Origin: Toxonevra muliebris
Lineage: Eukaryota > Arthropoda > Insecta > Diptera > Pallopteridae
Assembly (NCBI GenBank): GCA_963691655.1
Contig: OY829328.1
Coordinates: 77,814,400 to 77,878,399 of the forward strand
DNA: 64,000 nt
Direction of reading: 5' to 3'
Every line of letters begins with the position of its first letter. The stretch's first letter is position 1. The translations under genes and the position numbers were made by a program. This document shows positions 28,001-43,000 of this stretch, one piece after another. The notes beneath the pieces were generated by a model. That model was not told the DNA's origin, searched no databases, and saw only the letters and a list, made by a program, of their open reading frames with translations.

Positions 28001-31000
28001 AATAAAATTTGCCAGCATGTTGGCAAAATTTCATACAGGAAATTCTCTCTTTGACAGGGAATATGACATAGTGAAAACCAAGCAGTCAGTCAGTACAGTT
28101 GTTTTTACACAAATATCTATAAGCTTCGATACTACATACTTAGACATCAATATTATTTGTCTAATATTTCTTATATTTCTTTCAGCACGTTTAATTTGCA
28201 AAAATGTTTGCTTGTTTTTTTTTCTCAGAATATTATACAGAACTACTTATTTCAAGTTGTGTCTCTCCACCTCTCTCTCCCCTCTCTCTCTGTCTCTCGT
28301 TCTAAGTATAGCATTCTTTTGAAATTTGCTCACCGGTTTGCGCACAATGCGCTCACGTGTTTCTCGCCTGATATCAAGTTTTATTGTTGTTTTTTTATTT
28401 CTTTATATTTGTATACTATATGTGTGTAGTTTGACGAAAACATACAAATTTCATACGATTTCATGGTATCGGCAAAGGCAACGCGGCAACGGCGCGATGA
28501 CAATGAACGCCGCCGCCACACGAGACATTCACACATGCACGCACATACACATTTGAACACTTCTACACGAGTTTAAATTATTGTTGTTGTTTTTTTTTTT
28601 AATTTGGCATGTCATATTTGAAAGAGACTTGGAGCACTCTTGGAGACTTTGTAGTTGTCATTTGTTTATGAATTTCATGAATATTGTTTATACTTTCATA
28701 GCGTGTTAAATTTCATTTTTAGTTTTATTTGTTGTATTTTTTTTAAATTTACTGAAGCTTTGTTTGTTCTTCTGGGGAGGAGGTAGAAAGGTAGAAATAA
28801 TTTTGTTGTTTTTATAGATATATCTTCAAAATGAAATTTTGTTTTTTTAGTTCTATCACGATTCTATTTTTTCTATTGTTTGGAAACTGCTTTGTCATTT
28901 TATTTGTTTGCTAATTTTTGTTATTCAATTTGCTGATTTCTTGCTAAATAACTTTTATTCTAATACCAGCTACTAAATAATTCTTGAAATCTGATTTGCT
29001 AATGTTTCATAATGAGTAAAAATTAGTTTAGTAGATCGAGAATGGGGGGAAATGGCGAAAAAGGGGAAGGAGGTTATGAATTTTTGGGGGTTGCTATTTG
29101 GGAATGTTGGAAATTGGTATTTCGTGTATTGAGCTTTTCAAAAATGCAAAGCAAACGATGCTTGGAGATTTCTTTAAAATGATTTCAAGTCTTTCCCAAC
29201 CTGTTTACTGTTTCATGCCATTCTCAAAGAGGCAATATAGTGGTCTGGGAGTTTTACTTGGTTTCAAATTCAATTAAATTTGCCAACATGTTGGCAATTT
29301 CGTATAGAAAATTCTCTTTTTCTCTCTCCCTCTCTTTGACATAGAATAGAGAGTCAATATGGCATTGTGAAAACCAGGCATAAGGAAACAGGTTTAGAGT
29401 TTTTACGCCTTCAAAAAGTATATTATTTTAAGAAAAACGAGAGAAACGATTATAGAGGTTAAAGTATTTATTAAAGTTAAGTTTCAAGAGAGTTAATATT
29501 TACATCGATGTGCAAAGAATAGAGAGAGAAAGAGAGAGAGATCAATCATAGCCGTTGTTTTTCATTGAGTGAGAGTAAATACTTGACTTATGCGAAGTTA
29601 AAAAATATCATGGTGAAAAAATTTGAGAGAGAAGTAAAGTAATGGAGGAGAGTCAAAAAACGATACTCACCACTATCTTGTAGAATAAAAGAAAAGATGA
29701 GAAGACCACAAAAACTGAGGAAGGGGGGGGGGGGAGGGGGAGGCAGAGTAAATGTGAAAAGAGAGTAGAGAGAAAAGAGCATAAGTTAAAGCTTGAATCT
29801 GCTCATGGCAGAATTATAACAGGTGGTAGCAGAATTAAAACAAGTACAACAAAACAATAACAACACACTGCTTTGTTGCTATAGAGACCTGAGTGTTAAA
29901 AATACAAGAACAAATGCATGGGTTCTGAGTCTCTTCATATACAAAAGAATAAAGAAAGAGGGGGAAGAGAGAGGCTGAGAGTTAAAGCCGCAATAATCTG
30001 TTATAATTCTGCCATGCCTTGGCTTGTCTAAATAAAATTCAAAATATATTTTCTCTTTCTGTTCAATCCTATCTTCTTTATTTATACTATTTATATTTTA
30101 TATATTCTACTGAAATTGAGTAAAAAAAAACAGCAAAATAAATCTAGAAATCAGTTATGAGAATTACAAATAAATATTAATCATATTCATTTATGAATTT
30201 ATGATTGATATGAATCAAAGTCACAGCTAAAAAAGCTCTAAAAATAATATTAGTTAAGCTTTTATGTAATCTGCTAATCCCAGTTACTTAAAAGTTAAAA
30301 GAAATTTTTGCAATGACATTGAATTAATTAACATTAATGTTAAACTAAAGCTTTCAAAAAGCTGCTGCTACTATAATTTGTGTAAATGAAAAATAACTTT
30401 AAAGAAGTTTATGTATGCTTAGATATGTAAAGGAAAAGCTTTACTCAATTTATAGCATAGTTTTAGGATAAGCTTAAAAATGTTAAATATTTTAATGTAT
30501 TAAATTTTAATGTTATAAATTTTAATGCACAGAGACATAGTCTTGTAACGAATTCATTTATACTAATGGCTCGAATTGAAATGATTTTGAAGTAAACGAG
30601 TTTAGACATTTTTTGCTATTTAAATGAGATTTTACCACGAGCTGAAATTTAATGCGGTCAATAGCGGTTATTTGCGCTTCGGGCTAATGAATGTTAAGTA
30701 CTTTCTTATATTTAGCCAGTTTATTTTATTGATTAATGAAAAATGTTTAAGAATAACTTTCTAAAGTATTATAAACAGTGTGACCAACTTTTGTTTTTCA
30801 AAATCCCCTAAAATCCGCGTATTTTCTTTAAAAACGCACTAAAATTTTTTTCTCATAAAATTGCGAGAAAACTCAATACATTTAAACTTTTACACTAATA
30901 CACGCACACATTTGCTACTTCTAGCCAATGAAAATTTCTTCGATTTTTCGAAGATAATACGTATTCTGAACTTACAGCGTATTCTGAACTGAGCGCTAAA

Positions 31001-34000
31001 TCAATTTTTTTCCGCGTTTTGATATTCAAAAAGCACTAAATTTAGCGGGAAAAGCACTGAATTGGCCACGCTGATTATAAAGTAGGTATAAGATTAATTC
31101 GATAACATGTTTTAATAAAGTTGACTATTTACAATCCTGAGTAAAGAGAGAGTAAGAGAGAGAGAGAGCGAAAAAAATATCCCACCCCAAGGTGAATTTA
31201 TATAAAGTGGCTTTTTTCGTGGTGTGATATGCTGGTTGTCAAAACTTTACTCTACGTTTGATTGTTTGTTTACTTTTTTCCGCCCGCCATAATGGCCGCA
31301 ATAACAAAGTCCTATTGTTATAGCCGTGGTAAATTTCTTGTACTGCTGCTATCACCTTCTGCATAAATTCACCATGTCCCACGTTATGCCTTGCCATTGA
31401 CCAATCATAGTCGCTGGTTTTCATTGAATGAGAGAGTGGTTGGGAAAAAAGAGAGTGGTAGAAATATCAACTTAGCTAAAGTTAATTTTCGATTTACCAT
31501 AAGTATTGATTTAATTTTGAATTTACTTATCCATATTTGAAAATTTTTTTAATACTTAAGTAGCTTAAATTTCTCAAATATTGCAAATTCTTTATTTTAT
31601 GCGCACATCTATAAAATCTCGTGATAATTTTTATGCACACCTTTTTTTTAATGTCTGAGCAAATGTTTCTAACGTGCTTAAAGCAGCCTTGCGAAGTTCA
31701 CTGTTTTTGTTCATATTATTTACAAATAATTAAAATATTTATTTATTTTTTTAATTTTCATAAAAATTTTTTATATTAATATTTATATAACATTTTCACA
31801 CTTTTACAAGTGAAGAGACTTTGAGCGATGTGGGCTTGTAATAAATTGTTATTTTTTTTTACAAACAAAATGTGTAATAAAGAAAATACATAAAATTGAC
31901 TTAAAATGACTTCATTGCCGTGAATAAGTAATAAACATAAAAAAATAAAAATATTTAAACTTAGAAAAATATAAATTAAAAGAAATATTTATATAATGAA
32001 TGATGGGGGTATTGACAGTTTCTGCTGTGGTATTTCTCTTTTTCTTTAAAATTCTCTTTAATTTTCTTATTTTTGCATGCAAAATTTGACCACATTACTG
32101 GAATTAACGCGGATGTAAAGATAAAAATTGTTAATAAATAAATAAATATCACTCGCTTACTCTCATTCTCTTTACGCAATGTCAAAATAAAAATTAGAAA
32201 TAGGTTTGCGTAAGTGCATTGCCTGCTTCAGTCAGTTCCATACAAAATTTATGGGGGAGGGGGGAGTTTAATTTATTTGATTCTTAATTTTGTTTTTTTT
32301 CCATTAGCAAAGGACGGGGGTGAGTTTAACCCCCAAAAACCACCCCCTTGGATCCGTTAGTGGATACGAATGGATTTTCCAAACCTTAAATGACTATATA
32401 GTTTAGTTCAGATAGAGAGTGAGGGAGAGAGAATGCATGAAAATATACCTTTCTTTGCTACTTTCAATTGACCAATCACAGCCGTTAGTCACCATTGAGT
32501 GAGCGTAAAAATCTCTCTATATAAGTTATTGAAACTCTAACAAAGTTTTCCAAAAACTGAATTGGAAAATGACTACTCTGATGACTTCGAAGTAAAAATT
32601 TTGATATGAGATTAATCAAAATTTAAGTCAATTTGTTGAAAAGGGGTAAAAATATATAGTTACGTACTTATAAACATTTTTTCTAGCAAATATTTCATTC
32701 CAGACATATATACATAAGTACCTGCTCATAGAAATTCAATTAGTTCATTCAAGTGTCATTCATTTATAGTAAATTAATTTCAATTTGGTTAATTACAGTA
32801 GTCGGACATATTAGTCTAGTGTTTAACTATACTCCAACAAAAATGTTTACATAATAAATATTGTAATTTCTATAAAAAAAAAACAAAAGAAGAAAGGAAA
32901 TTGACTCAATATGTGTGTCTGAAAAAATTCAAAAATATAAGAAAATATAAAGACAACATAACTGAATTATATATTATTAAGGATAATTAACAGATAGAGT
33001 CCAAAACTACATGCTTAATGCTATAGAAACTATAGCTAATTTGCAGGAATATTAAAAATTTGTTGGCTCTAGATCACTGGAAAACAAAAGACTCATTGCT
33101 TCACCATTGCTCACTCTTATGTTTTTTACAAAAAATTGAGATATTAAGTCTGCTCTTAGACGATAAGATTTGTCTTACGCAACTTGAAAAAAACATACGG
33201 AAGAGGGGAGAAACGACAGGGGAAGCCCATACATTTTTTTCAAATTGCATGAAACAAATCTCACCGTCTAAGAGTAGACTAATTAAAACAAAAGAGAGAG
33301 AAAATTTGTAAGTTTTACAGTTACTCGTACAAAGAGAGGACAACTTTACTTGACTAAACAAATTCTCACTGCTTCAGAATAAGCATTAATGAAGTGAAAA
33401 AAGGTTACTCTTCTGCATATGACATAAATTTTGACATTTCTGAGTCTCTTCATATAAAAATATATATAAATATGAAAAAAGAGGAAGAGAGAGTTGATGC
33501 TGAGGAAGAGAGAGTTGACGCTGAGGAAGAGAGAGTTGACGCTGAGGAAGAGAGAGTTGACGCTGAGGAAGAGAGAGTTAACGCTGCTTCAATTTCACCA
33601 TGAGCATGGTTTTGCACTATTTCACAATTTCACCTCCACTCACACACATTCAAATGAGAGAAAAACTCTCTTAGTTATTGTATAACTAACAGGGGTACTC
33701 AAAAGTCTCAAGCACACTTATGCACTGTTTCTCATTTTTATTCGCTCTCTTAGTCAACTTTTGTGGAAGAAGGGAAGAGGGAAACCATGTTTTAATGGTT
33801 ATGGAACTTCCAAAAAACACACTGATACATGATTACAGAATTTTACTCTTACTCACTCTCACAGTTAGGAACACTTCATTATTGCTAATAGAAATTGCAA
33901 GAGTATTCACTCATGCAGTGTTTGACATTTTTACCAGCAGGTGAAAAAAAAAATTCTCTCACTGGTGGTAAATCATGTAGAAATACTCAATATTTTGGTT

Positions 34001-37000
34001 ACTCACGAGTATGCGCAGGCACCATTTTTAGTTTTTAGGCATCTAGACATACATACATATGGAAATGAAGAGAAAAAAAATAAAAAAAATTTAAATAATA
34101 AAGAGCGTGGGCCAAAGCGTAGTCTGCGTGCACAAGAGCATAAGAAATTTTACACACACAGGATTCTCTCCCAGAGCAAAAGAGAGCTAATCACTCGATC
34201 ATTGTGATTGTATATGTGACCATCACTGATATAGACTAAAGCATATTTGACAGGCTGAGAGGAAAAGCGGGCTAAAATTTATATAAGAGCAAAAGTGAAA
34301 TAATTTAGAGTGTCAGTGCAAGAATGGCATAAGTAATACGATTTACAGTGAAAATGAAACGTCTTAAAAGTAAGAACAAAAATGGTATAACAATTCTTTC
34401 AGAGCAAGAACAGCATAGTTTTTTATTCCGTTTTCGCTCTGAACATGTTTCGTTTCACTTTTGCTCTGAACATATTTCGTTTTGCTTTTGCTCTTAAGTA
34501 AAATTATTCCACTTTTTTCTGAACGTAGAAGTTATAACACTTTTCCTCTCAGCCTCTCATTTAAAGCTTGCTTGCAATCACGCACGGTCACGCACTTTCA
34601 CACGTTTTTATTCATGTTCACAGTTGAAGAAAAGACTTTCCCTCACTAATGACAGAAGTTGAAGGTATTCTCCGAATAACCTTATTATCAAGCATGCTAA
34701 TGCACCAGTTTTTATTCGTGAGTCGTGACACTGCACATGTTCATCTCTAATCAAAATTATATAGTAACTGCAGCTACCACATTAAAAATAACTGAAGTAA
34801 AATAACGAACACGAACTGAATATTCAAAAATGGTCAAACTAATTCAACTATCTTTAGTTTTTCTCAACAATTTTCTTTATTTTATATCTGAGACGCTGAC
34901 GAGATAAGCAGATCTGAGTAATTACAATTAAAAATAACAATTTTAATTGATATTTGTTGTGTTATTTTTTTTTGTATTTGTTATTTTTATCACAAACAAA
35001 TTTTTTGTCATTTGTTAAAATATTTTTAAAAATGTTTTTGTTTTTCCTTTTGAGCTTTAGCTTTACACTGTAAGTGACTGTTGTTGTAGGCGTGAGTTTT
35101 TTTTTGGCGTGATTGTGTAATATATTTTTGTAGATATGTATACATTTTTAGCATTTACTATTGACAAATTACTTTTCGGTTTTGTGATAATTTTTAAATT
35201 AGCCGAGAACATGAAAATCACGTTGCTTTATTTAATTTACTTTAGCAGTGAATTTGTGTTTAAAATTTAATATTTGACAAATTTTTAATTGCTTTTCATA
35301 CACGGTAAATAACAGACAAAAAAAACAAATCTGTAAGCTTTAATTACTTTACATACACGGTACTAAAAAAAAATTCTGGGAACAAAAACTAATAACTTAA
35401 ATTTTGTTATTTTTCACAACCTTTGTAGTCAATAAAAAAATTTAAAAAAAAATTATTTTATATAACTTTTGACTACAAATATGATGCGACATTCTTTTGA
35501 AAAATTTTCTAAAAAGTTGAATCTTTTCTCTCACTTCCTATTATAAAGTTTACTGAACTAAAAACTATGAGAAAAATTTTTAAATCTTTTTAAAAACTTT
35601 TATAAAATTTGCTGCTCGAAAGCTTTAATTTTTCTAAGTGTATTCCCCCTTGATAATGAGTGCAATAAATTTAAATTAAGCACAATTACGTTGCATTTAT
35701 GGCATATATAAATTACAAGTTATTTTTGGTTGACAAGTTTTTTTTTTTTTTTTGAATATTTTTGCATAAGCAGAAATTTATCAATTATAATTTTTGAGGA
35801 GAAAAGAAAAAAAAAATTGTATTTATGACCGTGAAAAATTTTTGAAATTAAACTAATGTAAAGATATACAAAAATTAAAAAAAAAAAAAAAAACACAAGC
35901 AATTTGCCAATTTAAAATGTTGTAGATCAAAGTGATAATGCCACACAGTGAATAAAAATAAAATCTGTGTTTAACACAACAAAATAAATAAATTCCATAA
36001 AAAGAATTTAGAAAAATTGTAAAAGCGAAGCGGTATTAAATTTTTGATTTAATGTACAGTCAAGTAAAAAAACTGTAAAAATTCTAAAAATGTTTTACTT
36101 TAAAATAAGTTGAGTTGAAGTGATAAAAATAATTGAATAAAATTGAAAAACATAATTGACAAATAAAAGACCTATTTAACTATTGAGCGTGAGTCGCTGT
36201 TATTTTTATCCATTATTTTGCATTTATGATGATGATGATGGATAGCATCCTGCTGAATGATGTGTCCGATATGAGTTTCTAGACTACAAAAGCTGTTTTC
36301 AATGTTAAGTGTAAGAAAAATAGTTGAGAGTTCATGATGAGGTCAAGACTGACTCATAAGGGTTAATTAATTTGAAGTGTTTCGATTACGAAGTGAAATT
36401 GCATACTTTTAAGAGCTTGTATTTAAAACTCAAACCAACAAAACTGTCCATAGTATCTAAACCAAACTATGAGTTAGGAATATCAAACAATTTCAGCTTT
36501 TCATAGTTCGTGTTGAAATCTTATACTAGCTTAGATTTAACAAATTGATTTTACTGAGCTTGACCTTTAAAAAAGGTCTGAAGCAAGAGCGACTTTTCCT
36601 GAAAATCCATTGTCTGGTAAATATATTTAGATGGCATAATTTTAGGATCATAAATTTTATAAGGAAAGTAGCTTAGTTAAACTATGAGTCTGATATGAGT
36701 TTCTAGACTATAAAAGCCGTTTTCAATGTTAAGTATAAGAAAAATGATTCAGAGTTTCAGTCAATATCAAGTGTTCCGATTAAGAAATGAGCTTGAATAC
36801 GTTTAGGAGCTTGTATATGTACACAACAAAAATAAAGACTCAAGCCAACAAAACTGACTTTAGTAACTTAACCAAACTATGAGTTAGGAATATCAATTAA
36901 TTTCAGCTCAGCATTCTTTATCCATTACCTAGTAAATATGTTAAAACAGCATAATTTTAGGATCATAATTTTTAGAAGGAAAGTAGCTAAGTCAAACTAT

Positions 37001-40000
37001 GAGTCATGAATATGAAACTATTCTTGTTCTGTTCACTTCTAGTTGGAATCATATAACAACTCAGTACTGGTGGAAGAATTTTACTAAGCTTAATCTAAAA
37101 AAAAAGGTTGGAAATAGGACAATTTATTGCTGAACTTAATAGAATAATGTAGCATACTTTTAGGATCATTTTATTATAATGAAAGTAATTTAGCTAAACT
37201 ATGAGTCATGAATATTTCGCTTTAAATTCCTGGTCTGCGTAATTCAAATTGAAATTTTAAATAAATTCAGTTCTACTGAAGAAAACCTTTCAGAATCACA
37301 ACTCAAACCAGTTAAAGTAATTTTCTTGATCCATTTTTAGAGCAAAGTTTTTATAATAAGAAATTCTATAACAGCTCAGTTCTGGTGAAAGGATTTTATA
37401 AAGCTTAATCTCCAAAAAAAAAGATTATAAATGAGAGCATTTATTGCATTAGTAAATATAATAATGTAGCATACTCTTAGCCTCATATTATTATAATGAA
37501 AATAGCTTAGCCGAACTATGAGTCATGAATATTTCGTTATAAATTCCTGCTCTGCGTAATTCATATTGAAATTTCATATAAATTCAGTTCTGCTACAGGA
37601 AGAATTTCAGAATCTCAACTCAAACCAGCTAAAGAAATTTTCTTAAGCCATTTTTAGAGCATAGTTTTCATATTTAGAAATCATATAACAACTCAGTTCT
37701 GGCGAAAGGATTTTACTAAGCTTTATCTCAACAAAAAAAAAAAGGATAAAAGTGGGAGCACTTATTCCCATAGTAAATAGAATAATGTGGCATACTTTTA
37801 TGCTCATATTAGTATAATGAAAGTGGTTTAGCCAAACAATGAGTCATGAATATTTCGTTATAAGTTTCTGCTCTGCGTAATCCATATCGAAATTTCATAT
37901 AAATTCAGTTCTGCTACAGGAAGAACTTCAGAATCACAACTAAAACCAGTTAAATTAATTTTCTTAAGCCATTTTTAGAGCATAGTTTTCTTATTCATAA
38001 ATCATAAATATAATAAATATTGAAATGCCCACAAGATATACACACTTATTTTGCACACCATACCCCCTAACCGGGTTTTGTTTTTAATTTTGCCAATCAT
38101 CAATGATATTCAAGTTCAAATTTTCTAATTTTCATTGTCAATGTCATTGCCAAAAAGAAAAAGAAAAAAAAAAGAAACATGCAGAATACAAAAATAAAAA
38201 AAGCAAAAGAAAAAACGCCAAATAACTCATGTGCATCAAAAGTTGTCAGAGCAGAAAGCAATTCGACAGCAAGACTAACAGCAGCAACAGCAACAGCATG
38301 TTGCAATATACAAGGGAAAGCCGAAGCAGCAACATAACATCAGCCACCAGAGAAACAAAACGAATAGAAAGAAAAAAATATTAAATGCAATTTATTATTT
38401 TTATAAGATTATTATTTTTTTTTTTTTTTGAAATATAAAATCAATAAATTGCTCATTACTATTTTTAACTACCATATAAATAGAAAAATTATTTAAAATT
38501 TTAAAAATTCTAAATCTAAAAATCAAAAAAAAAAACTTACAGATTCATAATTCATATTTCAAGCATATTTTTTTTTTTTTTTTGGTCCATTGCAATGAAA
38601 GTACGAATTCTCAAAAACTAAAACTAAAAGCGGAAATGGTTAATTTATTTTTGGATTTTTTTTTTTGTATGCAACCACACAAAAATTATGCATTCACTTA
38701 AATATTTATTAAATAAATTTTTATTAAATATTTTACATACATAAATTGCAATGTTCTATTAAAAATCTACATTGTGAATGTTAAATCTAACAGTCTCTGT
38801 TAATTAACATTACGCATACATTTTTAACAGTATCTGTTAGTGCTTACCATAAATTTTAACCAATTCAGGTTTGTTGTTGTTGTTAATCAGCTGTTGTTAC
38901 TTACTCGCTCGTGTTGTGAATAAGTTGACACAACTAGTTTGCCAATTTGTAGCAAAACAACATCAACATCAACAACAAGAGCGAAAACATGCCACATGCT
39001 GATTTTATTTCTGGTTGGCCTTTATATTTCATATGAAACTTGCTAAAAAAATCCGTGTACACTTTTTTTTATATACATACATACTTAATTTAATATATTT
39101 TGGCGCCACTTTTAGTAAGTCAGGCAAGTCGAAAACGACTTGGTTTATAAGCTTCACGTGTATAAAATTAATTTATTCGGAGGACGTTTTTGGGATTCAA
39201 TTCAGAAAAGTTTAATGACTCACGTTTTTACGGGTCATTATAGTTTGTGCTAGGACCATGAGTACAATACTCCAAGCTTTAGAGTAATGTGCTGGGTAAC
39301 GAGGTTTAAAGTGTAAAATAAAATAACATTACAATAACAAAATGTACGGCAGTTGCTTTTACTCTCACTCTTTGACTAAAATATATGTCAAACTGTTACT
39401 CAGAGTAAAAGAGAAAAACAGTGTTGCCTACTTCTTGATTTATACAATAACAGCAAATAAAAATACAAGAGTTTTATTGCTGGCACATTAGATTGGCAAC
39501 ATTGCAGAGATTGTAAAAGAAAAGAGCTGATAGATATTTACCCCAGAGCGCACTCAGTTGAGAGTGCGCTCACTCTGTTGAGAGTGCGCCCACTCTCCAA
39601 GGTAAAATATTACTCTCTTACGCCGCACTTTTCTCTAAGTACATTAAGTAGCTCCCTCAGATATTAAGATACGACGAATTTTTTTTATCAATAACTCTAG
39701 ATTCTAAAAATTGTATAAAAAGAAGGACGTTTGTGAATTAGGATAATAATAATCCGCAAATATTTAAATTTGATTTTAAGCCCTCTCAAAAATTTTTGAA
39801 TTAGCGATTGGGATATTTCCAAGGAGGGTTTGTAGCGAGGACTATTGAGAGATTAGTTACATATAGAGAACATCGGTTCCGGTGTCAAATACAATAAGTA
39901 GAAAATGTTAACTTAGGTGCTTTTGATTACTTTTTGATCAAGAATAGTTTTTTTGTTTTAAGATAATATGATGGGTTTCGCGATCATTTATCCATAATGG

Positions 40001-43000
40001 TCAGAAATATATAAAATACCCCAAAGAATAGTACATTTCTTCCCCCGTTTTCACAATATACAACATTTTTGTAGGTATACACCCTGTGACTCTATTAACG
40101 GGCATATTAGACGTGGTGGGGAAAAAATCTGAGTACTGGGTTGTGATCTGTGAAAACATGCCATGAATTGCCTGTTGATGCAAGCAAATAAAAAACAGTT
40201 AAAGGGCATAGTCGGAAATATTCTGAAGCAGTTAGAGACAATCAGAGAAAGTCAGAAGTAGTCAAAAGTGAAAAAGAGCAGTCTTCAATCAAAGAGTCAA
40301 CCAGAAACATTTGTAGATAGGCAGTAAAATGTAATTTAAGACCAGCAAAAACATTCAAAGTCAGTTAAAGGCTTTCATAACCCGTCAAAGTAGCCAAAAA
40401 TAGTCAGAGATATTTGAATGTACTCAGGTTCAATGAAGTCGAAGTTAGTTAGGAACATTTCTAGGCAACCAGAGACAATTAAAAAAAGTCAGAGGCCTTC
40501 AAAAGTAAAAAAAAAGCTGTCTGAGGAAATCAGAGACAGCTGGGAGTAATCAAAGGCAATTTAGAGGCAATCAGAAATATTTGCAGGCAGTAAAATTAAA
40601 TTTAAGGCAAGCAGGAGAACTGACAGGCAGTTAGAGGCTTTCATAGGCCGTCAGAAGCAATCAAAGACATTCAGAGACATTTGAGGGAAGCCTGAGACAA
40701 TCAGAAGTAATCAGAGGCAACCAGAAGTATTCAGAGGCAGTCCTAGTCAACCATAGGCATTCATAAGCAATCAGAGGCAACCAAAAGGTCTCGAAGGTAG
40801 TTAGTATAGAGGCAACCAGAAAAAGTGAGAGGTAATGAGAGTAAATCAAAAGTGAGCAGAATTTAAAACCAATCAAAAAATAAAAAACACAGGCAAAAAA
40901 AAAGCAGTCAGAAGCATTTGAAGGTAGTTAGGCTAGAGGCAATCGGAAGCATTTCTAGTAAAACAGAAGTACTTTTGTAGGCAGTCAATTGTATTCAGAG
41001 GCAACTAAAAGTATTTAGAATCATTCATAAGCAGTCAGAGGCATTCAAAAGAATTAAATGGTAGTGAGGTCAGAAGCAATTAGAAAATCCAGGAACATTC
41101 AAAGGCAACCGAATTTGAAGGCAGTCAACAAAAATCAGATGCCACCCCAGAAGCAGTCTTCGAAGAAAGTCAGCTCATAGACTGCTAGGGGCAATCGGAG
41201 AAAGCATTATTGGGCAATAAGAAAACATCATGGGAAATTTTGACAATTTAAATAATTGATAAGAAGTCCAGGCAAGCTTAGAGCTTACCACAGGCTTTGG
41301 CAACCATTCGAAGGAAATCTGAGGCTGCCGAAGACTGTAAAAGAATGCAATCAATTTAATTGCTATACCTTGAAGTCACAGTTAATAACCGACTCGAATG
41401 TCAGTTTCGCAGAAATTATTGCCAAAACATTTTCTTTTTAATATTAAATAAATTAGTAAAAAGTATTAATTATTATATTGAAACGCGAGTTGCCTGGAAT
41501 TTTTGTGATATTTTTATATTATTTGTGGCGTGTGTTTTGTGGAAAACTGAGTATTTATGAAAGAATCAGTTTGAGAGACATGAGAGAAGATATAAATTAA
41601 ATATTAAATAACACATTGACTGCAAATTGCAATTAACTCCAAATGACTGCATTTGAGTTCAAGGTTACTCAAGTGACTTCAAGTGATTTCAAGTGACTTC
41701 AAGTGACTCCAAGCGACTTCAAAGCAGTCATGATTTTGGAGTCATAAGGTTTGCAGTCGCATGATTTCAAAAAAAGACTGCACTCCCTTGACTCTAAAAA
41801 AGACTTTTCTAAATGAATAACCAATCGGCGACTCCAAAAAAGACTTCCAACTGCATTTTTTATTCTGGTGTCAAATATATTATTCAATAACTGCAATCAA
41901 AAATTATTATTCATTTGTGACTTATATCCTCAATTGATTGCACTCTGTTACAGCTCTGCCGAAGACATACGTTGGATGTCATCAGAGGTAACCAGAGCCA
42001 CTCATAGGTACTTAGAGGAGACTCGAGACAGTCAGATGTAGAGATAGGCTGAAACAGTCAGAGACGGCAGAAGATAGTTAGAGGTAATTAGAGGTTATCA
42101 GAAGTTAAAAAATATAATCAGAGGTTATTGGAAATGACCGAACAAGCAGTGGTAAGTCAACAGCGGCTTATAAATGCAATCTGGTGCAATCAAAGACAAA
42201 CCGAGTAAATCAAATGCTGTCAGAGGCTTTAATAGGGACTATAAACGATCAAGCATCGCATACAGCATTTTAAAGTATGTTAGTGAGAAATCTTCACACG
42301 TACGTTCGGATGAGTTGTTTGATGAAAATCAAAGCCTATTTGATATTGCTTGATGGTCCGTCAACGGTCTCGTTTTTGATGCGTTTATACTCAATCTGTC
42401 AAGCATATACTAATTTTTTCTTGGTTTTCGGTGAGTGAACATTATAATAGAATTGCCTTGCCGACGGCAAATAGATGTTCACACGCTGCAAATTACGGAG
42501 ATGTGAATTTTGACGGTGCATACTTGAAGAGTGTATACGCAACCGCCCGTCATTGTTTTATCTATGTGTTGGATGTGTTTGAAACTGAATTTGATGTGTG
42601 TTTACCCCACTTAAAAGATAAACGAGGGCAATTAGAGACCATAAGAGGTTAAAAAACACAATTAGAGATAACACAGGTCGAAAAAATTTGACCATTATCC
42701 TTAACCAGAAACCAGACTACTTATACTTATACTTTTCTGAATGTTTTTGATGCGCTGTATCCAAATCCTGGCTCATCCTAACCTAAAAGTGCAAAAAACT
42801 CTGTTTTTGTTTATATTTGAGGTTATGTAGCTCCGTTAATTTTTTTTTTTTTATTTAGAAAAATGCATAGTAGGCATCTTAAAGTTTAAGTCATTCACTT
42901 TCAAATGCCTTTGAGTTTGCACAAATGTCTTCTTTTTTTCGCTGAGATATCGCATTCTAAAGCCAGATTTGGATGAAGTGCATTAAAAACCGCTGCGGAA

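Noticed and set aside
33394..33603. Frame encoding EEERVDA repeats
   Set aside because: Five-copy 21-bp minisatellite with no flanking protein features.
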